NCBI GenBank assembly: GCA_004335635.1
Contig: QAXH01000572.1
Location: 29,808 to 93,807 of the forward strand
DNA from: Chloromonas sp. AAM2
Taxonomy: Eukaryota > Chlorophyta > Chlorophyceae > Chlamydomonadales > Chlamydomonadaceae
Direction of reading: 5' to 3'
DNA length: 64,000 nt
Shown: positions 46,614 to 57,508 of the stretch, in pieces
Layout of the letters: each line of letters opens with the position of its first letter
How positions within the stretch are numbered: the stretch's first letter is position 1
The notes under the pieces: model-generated
Told to the model about the DNA's origin: nothing
The model's database searches: none
The model's input: only the letters and a program-made list of their open reading frames with translations
Program-made: the position numbers and the translations under genes

Positions 46614-49600
46614 ATGTGGACCTTCTTCATCATCTCGTCGCTTGGCATCAATGTCAGCATCGTGCTTCTGTAAGTCTTACCTTACCCTGCTTGGGACCCA
46701 CGTTCCCTGAGCAGCAGCGGCTTACCAGTGCTGCCTTAAGTTGCTTCGCAGTATTCGGAAATACGCTGACAAAAATGTCGAGTGGATTGTCCGGGTTGCC
46801 ACAGCCTACGCATGGCTCACCTCCATGTGTATCGTTGCCCTAGTGCCCCTGGACGTTTGGACCACCTTAGCAGGAGTGACAGAGGGCAGACCGTTCGTTG
46901 GGGTACTATGGAGCATTGCTTACTGGTAGGAAACAGCGCAATCGTTGCCTGCCAGCTTGCATGGGGTGTTCGTAATGATCTGCAAACAGCGCATGCAGGA
47001 GTCTGCAGCACAGCCATACCCGATAGAGCTCTCGGTCAACCGGCCTCTGTATGACCAATACAGCATGATACAGGAGTGCCACCACAGTGGATGCGGGACA
47101 TGCTTACCTGGCTGTTCGGCTTTCCATGCACGTTGGCATGCATGCCACATGCCCTTTGCAGGTCCACACAGGTGGCCACATGGTTGATACTGCCATTCTA
47201 CCAGGTGAGGTCCTGGTCTGAGTCATCATACACTTCACTCATGCATGCAGTGGTAGGACAAGCCTGCGAGTGCTATGAGAGTTGACGGAGCATGGTGAAA
47301 ATTCAGTGGGATACCGTGCATATACAGCCAACGGATGGCCAGCCCGCGCAGATGTGCCGCACTTGGCACTGGCATTGGTACAGTCATGCACAGCAGCCAG
47401 CGTGTCTGCGTTGCCTGCCTGAGATGGATCCTGTCAGTCATGCCGACAGCAGAAGCAGCGGAAGCAGCAGAAGCAGCGGAAGCAGCGGAAGCAGCGGAAG
47501 CAGCAGAAGCGGCGGAAGCAGCGGAAGCAGCAGAAGCAGCAGAAGCAGCAGAAGCAGCAGAAGCAGCAGAAGCAGCAGAAGCGGCAGCATGAGTCACAGT
47601 GAGAACAGCAGGCGCGGCAGCAGCAACAGCAGCATGCCTTTTTTACGTGGCCGCCTTGTGTGCAACCTGAAATTAGGGCTTGCTGGTTACCTCAGTTAAG
47701 GGATTCCACCAAGCTGAACAGGCGCAGTGTGTGAGAGACTTAACTGGCAAAGGGCTGAAGAAGGTACAGAGGACTGCGGCCAGAGCGTTCATCGTGTATG
47801 CTTTACCTGCGCACCTCCTTTCCCACACATGCTCCCCGGTGCCGTATCCCAGGTGTATTCTGAAGCGGGTGACTTCACTGTCAAGGAGCGTGCATGGACC
47901 AGCATCAAGGAAAACGCTCTGTTGTATGGCATTGTCGGCGCAGTGGGCATCATCAGTAAGTGCATGACATGCATGGTGGCATTGCGCATGCATGGTGGGG
48001 TCGAGTATGCACAACGCATGGCTGCATGGCGAACGTCCTTAGCAAATGCAGTTGTGACAGCTTGCTGCCATGCGCTGCCATGCGTGCTTGTCAAGTGTTC
48101 TGCATGGGATGATGGTGCGTTTTGCACTGCCATGCCTAGGATCCCTGGTCTGGGCCTACCTACCCCATCTCGGCTTTTTGCAAGATACTTATTCCACCTT
48201 CACCATGCAGCCATTGCATCATGTACTTGCCTATTGAGTTGCCATGCAGGCATCGCCGCGTTGTTCATCATGCATGCGGTGGATTCTGAGAGCATCGTGG
48301 GCCTGGGAGTGGGCCTATCCAACGCCTTCGGTGGGTGGCGGCCGGCCATGGGATAAGTGAAGGGTGCAGACTGCCGCTCATCTTCTAAGTTGGCGCGTGT
48401 TGGCGCAGCAGGTTGGACCGGGTTGGGTTGGTGGGTTGGTGTGGCTTTGGGCTGCAGGCTTGGAAGAGTGAGTGTAGGCCAGCCAAGAATCAGAGTGTCT
48501 AAGGCCATGCCATGAGGTGGGAGCTGATCTCGGCAGAGCAACCACTAGCAGTTGTAGCTGTTACAGGAGCGCTGCCGGCTGTCAGGATGGGGACTGTAAG
48601 CGATGCATGGTGCGGCTTCCACTGTCTAAGGAGGCCGAGCGGTCAAGCCCAACGCCCATGCAACAATGTGTGTCAGTGTGTGTATGCAGGTCTTGTGGCT
48701 GGCCTGCTGCTCATGGGCTACGGGCTGGTGGGTGCAATATCATCATGATCGTACACGGCTTATTACTTACTGCGGTTTCTGGCTTGCAGTGCCAGTCTAG
48801 GCGCTTGGCAGCTGCCTACAATAGCATGGTGCCCTGTGAACAGGGATATGCACGGGTCTGCGTGCAGGAGGCAGATGGTGGCCATGTGCCAAAACCAGAA
48901 CATGTTGCCAGCATGAGCGGTCACCACTTGCCTGAAGGGATTCTTCAAACGGCCGTTCTTCAAGCCGTGTCGTGCCGTGCCCCTGTCAACACACTGCAGG
49001 TGGAGATCCCGCGCCAGTTATGGAAAGGCAGCAACCCTCAGACTTCTTTCAAGTGGGCAGCACACAGGTGATTCATGGCAGTGATGAGCAGGCAGCAGGG
49101 CAGGCTTCAGCTCAGCACAAGGACAACAAGTAACGATCACAATAGACTGTAATGACTTGCACCTCCCCGCAGCCATTTTGAGTCTTGTTTTTTCTGGGGA
49201 TGTGCCAGACTTCGTGTTCCTGGGTTTGTATGTTGCTTCTGCGAGGCACCAGGGGATTTCTGGCGCCAGTTTGTGCTCTGCTCCCTCACTCCTGCTACCC
49301 CATGCCTTGCGCCTCAGTACAACCATGATGTGGCATGATATTCTCATGCCCACCCTGTGCCCCATCAGGCCAGCAAAATGAGTGACTTAAACTTCAGGAA
49401 TTGGGCAGATTATGTAGACGACTGCTACACTGCTACCCCATGCACTGCACCCACTCTACCCTCGCCCCGTCCCTGCCCTCCACTTGCGATCGCCCAGGTC
49501 CGGTCTGTTTGCCCCAGCCCACACGCCTTGCCCTGCATTCACTCCCCCCTTCCCCGTTTCTGCCCGCTATTTCCTCTTGACCAGGTCCGGTCTGTTTGCC

Positions 49601-52600
49601 GAGGCTGTGATGCGAGCACGAGTTGAGCTGCGAGACGTCATCACCATCATCTACGCCAACCAGCGCCAGATGAGGCGACACGACCCGCTGCAAAAGTACA
49701 TGGAGGTGGTCTTTGAGTATGCAGGTGTGCGGATGCAGATGGGCATGGCAAGTAGATGTAGGATGTGCTTATTGCTCATGCATGATCAGGGTCTTTAGGT
49801 ATGCGGGTTGTTAGCGGGAAGTGCTTATGAGACCGAGCAATGTGAATGATAATCGCCAGTGTCGGCAGGACTGCATGCGTCCACAGATACCATGCCGGCC
49901 CTGCAAACAACTCACAACAGCAGAAGTCTGGTTGGAGTTTGCTGTTCTGAAGGTGTATAGAGCTGCCATGCCCTGAGCAGCGAAGGTAAAAATCAGAAGA
50001 GGGAATCAAATCTGACGTATTTGGAGACCCAAACCAGACAACCATGAAACCGGGCCTTCTGCGGGTCCTTGAGACACTTGTGCTCTGTGTCCTGTTCGTT
50101 ACCTTACAGGGAAACCATGGAACCTTGAAACCAGGCCTTCTGACTTGAGCAATTGTGCTCAGTTGTGTCCTATTCCTTGATGTATATGGAGTTGTCTTGC
50201 CTTGAGCAACAAAGGTGAAGTAAGACACAGCAAACCAGAAAACGAAAACCATGAAATGTGAAACCAAGCCTTCTAGATGTCACTCAGTTGTGCTGTTTGG
50301 TTTACAGAGCGCGAGTCGCCCATCAAACCCAGTGAAATGGCCAACCGGTCCGTGGACATTGACCACCTCAACGCGTCGGACCTCGAGTACAATTACGACA
50401 AGGCGGGCCTGGCGGCGCTCAGGAGGCGACTGTACTGGGCGATATCGGATTACAGGGGTGGGTGGGTCACACTACATCACACTGAGATCGCTTGGTCACA
50501 CTTGGTCATTGGATGGAACGATGGGATTTAGGGTGTGGCTGTGGGGGTGTGGGCTAGCGGCGAGAATGGTGTCACCCCGTGTGTGAGAGTGAGTGAGATC
50601 GGGAGCTCAGTGTGTGAGAGTGAGTGACTGTCGCCTTAGCAGTCAGCTGGGAGCCAGGGGGAGGGTGCAGATAGTGTAGGGGGTATGGGCATGGCCTGTC
50701 GGATGTCACAACCGCCCAGTTTGCACATGAGCCTGCACTTTTAAGGGCATGTGCTGCGCATACATAAGAGTGCCAACACTGTTGTGGCATTGGCTTTGAT
50801 TGCTAATCCGTATCTTACGCCTTGCCCAAGCCTACACTCTCACCATGCTTGTGCATCGTGTGCAGGCGCCCATGCGCGGTACGCAGACGTGGTGATCGAG
50901 GCTCTGGAACTTGAAGCGGTGGTCAAGGCTCGCAGCACGCAGACGTTTGTCATGACAGGGGTGAGCAGGCCTGGGGCGGGAAAGGACAAGGGAGCTAAAC
51001 AGCACTATGGCTTGCGTGGTTGGGTGTGCGGGGACATGTAAGGGTACTAGGGATGGTCTGGCACGCCCTGGCTGGGTACGGCTGAAGGTGCATATCACTG
51101 TACAGGGTCTGAGCAGCTGGTGCAGCTGGTGTTAGCGTGTTTTCCATAAGTTTGCTTGTCGTCGCATGTTCAACAATACATGCTTACGCCGCCATACCAC
51201 AGCCCACTACCGCTGCACCAGGGTCTACTGCCGCCGCACAAGCGTCCACGAGTTTTGCAGCACTCATTCCTTGTTTCTGGTGCAATTTCAGTGTACCGAG
51301 TCGCACATGTCGTATGATTGAGCCGCACTGCGTCTTGTGTGGTGTTGCTTGCCCATGCAGCCCGTGCCCGGTAGGCAGGCGCGCGCATGGGACAAGCCCA
51401 TGTGGGTGTACATGACACGGGTCAGGCCATGGTCAAACAGGGTCTTTTCGGTAAGCAGGGCTGGGGCATTGCATACAGGGACTGGGAAGACCAGGCCAGT
51501 CTGCTATGGCTAAGATCAAGAAGAAAACCTTTCAGAACCCCCAGCAAGCTGTCAGTCCCACACTGGCTGGACCAGGCCAGTCTGCCACCAACAAGCAGCA
51601 ATTTCGGCAAATCAATTAGCCAGAAGTGACCAATGGGATCGGAAGACACAGTTTGAAGAGAATGATCCACGTTCCAGTCAGACCCGCTTCTTCTTGTCGT
51701 TTGTCATTTAGGAGGCCAATTCATCAGATAGTCTTGTGCACACCTATGCCAGTTGTACACTGGTGCTGCTGTTGTTGTCTTTCTATACAGTCGTGTTCTT
51801 TACTGATCAGTACAGGCCATGGCCTGTGCCTTGCTTCTATGCTGTGCCCATGCCGCAGATTGTGCTGGTGTTGGCCAGCCTGTGCATCATCTGGGGCGAA
51901 GTGACCATCCCCATCCACACACCTGACATGTCACCCTTCTCACTCCTCATCAAGAGTGTGGATAAGAGTGACGAGTTCTTCGTGCAGCTGTTCACACTCT
52001 TGCCACTGGTGGGTGATACCACGTTGTGGCACGGTCACATGGTCACACATGGTCACACATGGTCACATATGGTCACACATGGTCACACATGGTCGCACAT
52101 GGTCACACATGGTCACACATGGTCACACATGGTCGCACATGGTCACACATGGTCACACATGGTCACACATGGTCACACATGGTCACATGGATGATTTCAG
52201 CGTTGAGTTGGATTTAGTGAATGAACGACATAGTGAAAGGTGTCAGGTATCCTCACGTTTGGAACAGCGTGTGGGTGTCTGTCTGTCTGTCTGTCAATTG
52301 AAGCAGTGCAGTCAACCAGGCTAAATTGATGAACATAATTCTCGTGCGTTCTGTTGCCATACAGTTGCCTATGCGTGACCTGTTCATGCCTACTTGTGGC
52401 ATGTTTGCATTGTAGTGAACACCCGCCGTATTGTCATTGCTGCCGTGTTCCAGGTGTACATCTGCGCGAGCATGTACTTCACGCTGTTCAGGATCAACGC
52501 CTTCAACTACAACAAACTGATTGCACGTGCCACCACAGGGGCAGCGCTGATGCAGGTGTGGGCTGCACGGACGCATGCGGGACAGCGGATGTGAATGGAT

Positions 52601-55600
52601 GCATGCGACAGTATCAGCAGCATGACGTGGCCTTGCACGTACTATGGGTTTGCATGCTGCGGGTTTGCATGCCATGCACAGAGTGTCACAGGACCGGCAT
52701 TGGGCGCATGTGTGAGCACACACAGGCTTTGGCGTCGTTAGCACATCAAAAGGGTTTCATTGGGCTTATACTCCCAATGCATCCCCGTCCTGCATGGCGC
52801 CGCGCGCTACCATGCTGCAAAGCCATGTTACTTGCTGATGACTGCAATGTGTTGGTCCTGTCTCGCTACCGGCTAGTGACTGCGTTGGGTTGGTCCTGTC
52901 TCGCTGCCGGCTAGTGACTGCAATGGGTTGGTCCTGTCTCGCTACCGGCTAGCTGCAATGGGTTGGTCCTGTCTCGCTGCCGGCTAGTGACTGCAATGCA
53001 AACAGTGGAAGCGACGTGCACGATGTGTATAATCTGCTCCGCTGCTGCCCTTCTGCCTTCAGAACGGCTCCCTGATGTGTCGGTTCGCCGCGCCCACGTG
53101 TTGGAACTTCTACCACATAGTGCACATGACCAAGGACTTCTGCCCGCCAAAGTCAAAGGACTGTGAGTGGTCAACGCACATACTTTTCCAATGTTTCCCC
53201 CCCCCCCCAAAAGTACCATTGGACAAGGGGGGTGTGCACTAATCATCATGAGGGTTTGGCCAAACGATTGACGGTGACAAAACATGCGATGCTGCCCACA
53301 ATGCTGCCCAACAGCACGTTGCACCAAATGGGGACGCAACGCTGGGCAGCGTGCAATATCAGGCCTTTCCCTGTCTGTGCTTTCTTTGTACATTGCATCC
53401 GCATTGCATGTCAGTCCCATGCTCCACTCCTGAGCTTAGTCCCAGGGGATTGCCCGACGGGTCACGTACCGACGACTTGAAGGCTTTCTAAACTCGGTCA
53501 TCTGTCATGGTGCCCTGCCTCAGTTCTCAAGATAGTCCCTTGTTCGATGCACTGGCTCATCCTCTTTGCCGCCCGCCCCTTCTTGCCCAGGTCTGTCCAC
53601 TGTGTTTGACGAGAAGATGGCCTCGCTCTCCATCCTGCCCAGCTTTCTCAACCTCAACAAGTACCTGCCGGTCATCCTGGTGCGGAACAGACACTTGCAT
53701 ATGTAGATATGAGGCACAGAGAGAGAGAGAGGGAGAGGGAGGAAGGCAGACGTGCCATGTTAGGGATGGCAAGGGGTTTTGAGAGGACCAGACTGGACAG
53801 AGACAAGCAGGGTGGCCTGGCAGGTGCGGTTGGCAGGAGGCAAGGGACGAGAAGGTGGATGGAGCTAAGAGGGTGGGCGGGCTGAGACCACATGGAGGCG
53901 TGCCCTGCCTGCCACTGTGGTTTCCGCAACTGAAGTGTACGGTTCCTTTCTAACTGGTGACTGCCGGTAAACTGGTGCTCGGTTGCTTGCTTTCTTGCAG
54001 GCTGTGCACTGCACCCTGACCGCCCTCAACCTGTGGGACAAGCTGCTCAACTGTTGCAAGAGCGCGCGGTACCGGTTCTCCACAGACGATGTAGAGGATG
54101 ACTACACAGAAAAGGCACGTGGCTTGTCAACATCACGGGGATGCAATTACATCAGCCCCGTTGCACTTCTGTTGATCGGGTTGTTGCACAGGAGTTCTGT
54201 TGCACAGGACTCCGAGACGTCACCATGCGCCAGGGTTATGGGAGTAGCGCAGGACTGAGAGGGGTGTGATGCGCGGTGAATGTTGAGCCTGGTCAGGACA
54301 GTATCCAACTGCGCTCCCGCTCAGTGCATGCGGGCCTGCTTTCCCTGTCATTCCTCTGTATAACATCTGTATAACGTCTGTATAACGTCTGTATAACGTC
54401 TGTATAACACATGAGCCTGCGCTTGGTGGTGTGCAACTGCAGGGGCGGCTGTTGATTCGCAAGGAGGCCGACGCTATGGCTATGGGGTACAAGGTGCGAT
54501 GGAAAAATCATGGGCTAAGGGTTTGGTGGAGTGGCCAGTGGAACAGGTGGAAGGAAACAGGCCAAAGTTTGGTGGAGTGGCCAGTGGAACAGGTGGAAGG
54601 AAACAGGCCAAAGTTTGGTGGAGTGGCCAGTGGAACAGGTGGAACGGAACAGGCCAAAGTTTCCAAACATGGAGAAGCTGCGAGCAAGGAATGCGGTGGA
54701 TGGCCAGCCAACAAGATGGAACAGAACATTATTAGGTCGACATTTGAGCTGTTGAGGCGCTGCCTTGTGCGTTAAAGTCATTTCCGACTCGCAGCATGAA
54801 GAACGCTGCCTAGATACTGGCTGGCGAATGCTGTGTATCATCGTCTCAAGTGCCATGTTCTGATTATGATCATGCTGATGATTTGATGTTAGTGCTGAAT
54901 GATTCGTACTACCCACAAGCTGTTACAAGGCCCTAATATCAGACCAGCATGGCCACCTCGTTTGTTGTCACTCAGGTTGGCGACATCCTCGCCACTGCCT
55001 ACATCGACCTCCAGTTTCCCCCGGTCAAGGGCCTGGACAGGGAGGGCCTGGGGCAGAGCGCACCCTCAAAGGGGCTCTTCAGCTCGCTCTTTGGGAGGAA
55101 AGCCATCGAGCCTGTGGCGCAACCACCCACACAGGTGCGCATGCACATGGAGGTGCTGACTGCAGGGTGTGGCTGGTTGGTGGCAGGGGCAGGAACGCAG
55201 GAAGACCACAGACAAGTCACCTTGTCACAATTGCACGATTTCGATGGTGGGAGCCAGTATCTGCGGTCAGGCAGGGCAATAGGAGATTCACAGCCAGTCC
55301 AAACAAGCCATTGCTATGCACTGTTATGCGCTGTCCGTTTCTATGCACGTGATGCACAGGTGGTTGTGCGCTCGGACGGCAGTTCCTCGGCCCTGGGCGG
55401 CCCATCTGCCGACCCGGGCTCTGCACAGCCCAAGAGCTACACGTCCGCTGCAGCGCAGGCAGCCAGCAGGTGGCTGATGCATAGCATGGACAGCGACTCA
55501 TTTGGGTCCAGTCTGTTTATGCCCTTTGAATTGCACAAACAGGCCGAGTCCAGGCTCAACCAAGATATGCGTCAAAATAAGACCCAAACACACAGCTTGA

Positions 55601-56398
55601 GTGTGCTCATCTAACGCAGCTTGAGTTGCGTGCTCCTCTACAGCATGTGTATCATTTCGTGGAATGCTAAACGAAGGCTTTGTTTGTTGCCATCAGGTGG
55701 TTGACGGGCGGCAACAAGCCGGCCGTGGACATTGTCCACCCGGCGGGCCTAAGCGGGCCGGCCGCCCCCGCGCAGCCCGCACTGGCGCTCACAGGCGACA
55801 ACCCTAAGCTTTCATTGCTGGGCGCACGGGTAGGTACTCGGCTCGTGCCTGTGTCTGTGTGTGCGTGCTTGATTGTGTCTTTGTCCCGGAATGTACCAGG
55901 TCACTGTATTTGACCTTGGCTAGGGACTGTTCGTCATGGTGCAGACCTGTCCTGCTTGTGGGCACCACCCCACATGCCCTCCCTGGCAAAGCTCTCCTGT
56001 ACAGGCGCAAGCTTGAAGTGTTCCTGATCGATTGATTGCTGAGTTTGCTCTATGTGCTGCATGCTGCACTGCCAGGTCTGCACTGCCATGGGAAATCTAT
56101 GTATGGTGCATGTGTCTGAGCACCATTATGGTCTGTCCTCACCCCTCCCGCATTGTCATCATTATCATTCACATCTTAGCCATGAAACCTTTGCTTGCAG
56201 ATTGATAATAGCAGCACTCCGGACTACACAAGCCCTAGCAGCGCTGCAGGCGCCCCTGCTGCCGGTGGCAGCGGATTGGATGGCATATTCGCAGGGATCA
56301 TGAACAACGGGGGTTCAGCAGGCGGTGCAGCAGGCGCAACAGGGGCGAGCAGACCGGGCAACGGCTCTGTGTCTTTGCAAAGCGGTTGGCGCAATTAG
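46614..56398 (+). CDS. LMBRD2: LMBR1-like multi-pass membrane protein, LMBD2 type
   Basis: Twenty-two exons give about 754 aa: 46614-46669, 46752-46925, 47162-47204, 47853-47955, 48250-48330, 48690-48727, 49000-49067, 49374-49413, 49604-49724, 50308-50457, 50866-50960, 51361-51450, 51859-52008, 52454-52555, 53063-53162, 53591-53679, 54001-54114, 54443-54493, 54976-55134, 55360-55469, 55697-55829, 56201-56398. It follows plant LMBD2 proteins closely: MWTFFIISSLGINVSIVL start, ALVPLDVWTT, AYWSTQVATWLILPFYQ, AGDFTVKERAWTSIKENALL, GLGVGLSNAFGLVAGLLLMG, EIPRQLWKG, then a charged cytosolic loop (RQMRRHDPLQKYMEVVFEYA), DKSDEFFVQLFTLLPL and VYICASMYFTLFRINAF in the second membrane half. About nine membrane helices are expected. 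Animal LMBRD2 has been linked to receptor signalling; the plant role is poorly known. The C-terminus is Gly/Ala/Ser-rich. Exons 8-9 are the weakest part; the intron after 54114 seems to start with GC. Confidence 0.88.
47446..47592. repeat. GAAGCAGCR 9-bp repeat, intronic
   Basis: About sixteen copies of a 9-base unit (GAAGCAGCG or GAAGCAGCA) lie in the LMBD2-like intron between 47204 and 47853. It reads as AEAAEA, SGSSRS or AASAAS in the different frames; none is translated in the conserved protein. Confidence 0.92.
49940..50280. repeat. Diverged tandem duplication, possibly old SINE-like copies, in intron 9
   Basis: Two related segments, about 49948-50065 and 50178-50275, share TGAGCARCRAAGG, AAACCAGAMAAC, CATGAAA and AAGCCTTCT words, with a third partial match at about 50066-50150 (CATGGAACCTTGAAACCAGG). 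The part GATGTATATGG...TGCCTTGAGCAACAAAGG resembles the core of copies E and F (GATGTGTACCG...CTACCCTGAGCAAGAAAGG). Confidence 0.5.
52033..52190. repeat. 10-bp minisatellite GGTCACACAT, about 15 copies
   Basis: An almost perfect array of GGTCACACAT with a few GGTCGCACAT and GGTCACATAT variants starts about 30 bases after the exon ending at 52008, inside an LMBD2-like intron. His/Thr/Val/Trp-rich open frames across it are artefacts of the repeat. Confidence 0.95.
52852..52999. repeat. 38-bp tandem repeat, four copies, intronic
   Basis: The unit begins TTGGTCCTGTCTCGCTRCCG and continues GCTAGTGACTGCAATGG, with starts at 52852, 52890, 52928 and 52963 (the third copy lost three bases). It ends about 60 bases before the acceptor at 53062. 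Confidence 0.9.
54355..54408. repeat. 11-bp repeat TCTGTATAACG, five copies
   Basis: Five copies, starts at 54355, 54366, 54377, 54388 and 54399, lie in the intron that ends at 54442. Each copy contains TATAAC, and RTAAC-like words can serve as weak branch points. Confidence 0.9.
54525..54662. repeat. 46-bp minisatellite, three copies, intronic
   Basis: The unit begins GGTGGAGTGGCCAGTGGAAC and ends CAGGCCAAAGTTT, with starts at 54525, 54571 and 54617. It begins about 30 bases after the exon ending at 54493. Since 46 is not a multiple of three, the repeat moves through all frames, which explains the several similar open frames seen there. Confidence 0.93.
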
Positions 56399-57508
56399 TG
56401 GTTGAGAGTTGCACGAGCGTAGCACTGATCTGAACCCAAACAAAACCGTCCTGGACGGATGATCTGTAACTTGATTTTGAGCAGCAACCAATTTGTGAGC
56501 CTGGCCATGCGCCCATTCCAGCAGCATGTGTTGAAGACGTGGTGTCTGTGGCAGAGGTTTCATGTACATTTGCCTTTATTCATCACATGTCTGGTTGTGC
56601 ATTGGTGTAGTGTATTAGGTACTGTCTCGCACCTGGTTCAAAGAGATTTGCGCTTGAATTGGCCACGGGTGGCTGATCTGTCGCATGTGCTGTATGCTTA
56701 ATCAAGCCGCCATTTGCACTTCATGCACTTTTGGCGTCGTTACCTGACATTGCCTATCTGTACTTGATCTTCTGTAATGGGGAACGCAAGCTCGCAAGAC
56801 TCACTGTCACTCAGACTGATAGTACAGACCAACTAGAGCATGCAATTCAAATGCAGTCGTAACAAACCGGAAGTAAGATCACAGTCGCAACTCTCAGGGG
56901 CCGTAACAATGCTGCTACTTGGCACAATGACTGCATCCTGATCCAGGTTGTTGTTGATGCATCTCTTGCAGCTGTCAACCTGGAGGCACAGATGTGTTTG
57001 CCAGAGACGCGCACTAACCCGTTCTTTACAGGAATGTCACTAGCTCGAAAGCAAACCTAAACAGCCTGCCACATCGTGTGACCAAAACTTGGTTTAACTC
57101 AACGTGCATCTAAGTCTCTATTACAAGGCTGTAAGAGCCCGGTATTGAAGGCGAAAGCGAGTCTGAAGGAGGTCAAGCATCAAATATGAAATGTGATGAG
57201 CAAAACACCTTCCAGGGACTTGGTAGTGCAAGAAAGGATGTGCACGGGACCAGCGTGGTTGTGAAGACAATGACACTCATGCATGGACAAAGGTGGGCTG
57301 AGGGACGTGGGGCTGTAGCTTGGAGGGGGACATGGGCGACGAGTTGGTTGCTTGACTGACACGGTCGCGTGGCAAACGATCGGAACGCCCAACTGCACGC
57401 AAACGGGCAAGCAGACACAGCGGGACCAGTGCTTTACTGGGCGAGGACTAACCTGCCGTTCACCAACTATGTTTGGCTTCAACCCAAGCAAGCCCACATA
57501 GTAAACCC
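56399..57508. other. Convergent intergenic region
   Basis: No gene is supported between the ends of the LMBD2-like and C2orf81-like genes. A TGTAA at 56465-56469 may be the LMBD2 poly(A) signal; on the other strand a TTGTAA is present near 57120. Confidence 0.5.
56465..56469 (+). terminator. Possible polyadenylation signal TGTAA (LMBD2-like gene)
   Basis: TGTAA lies 67 bases after the stop codon at 56396-56398, a position compatible with a green-algal poly(A) signal. It is tentative because the word is short. Confidence 0.35.

Noticed and set aside
47335..47592. Open frame coding for a long Ala/Glu repeat
   Set aside because: It is only a 9-bp intronic repeat read in frame; the conserved protein skips it.
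51736..52217. Open frames rich in WSHMVTHGHT repeats
   Set aside because: They run from an exon into the 10-bp minisatellite and pass a good donor at 52008; conserved family sequence continues in the next exon.
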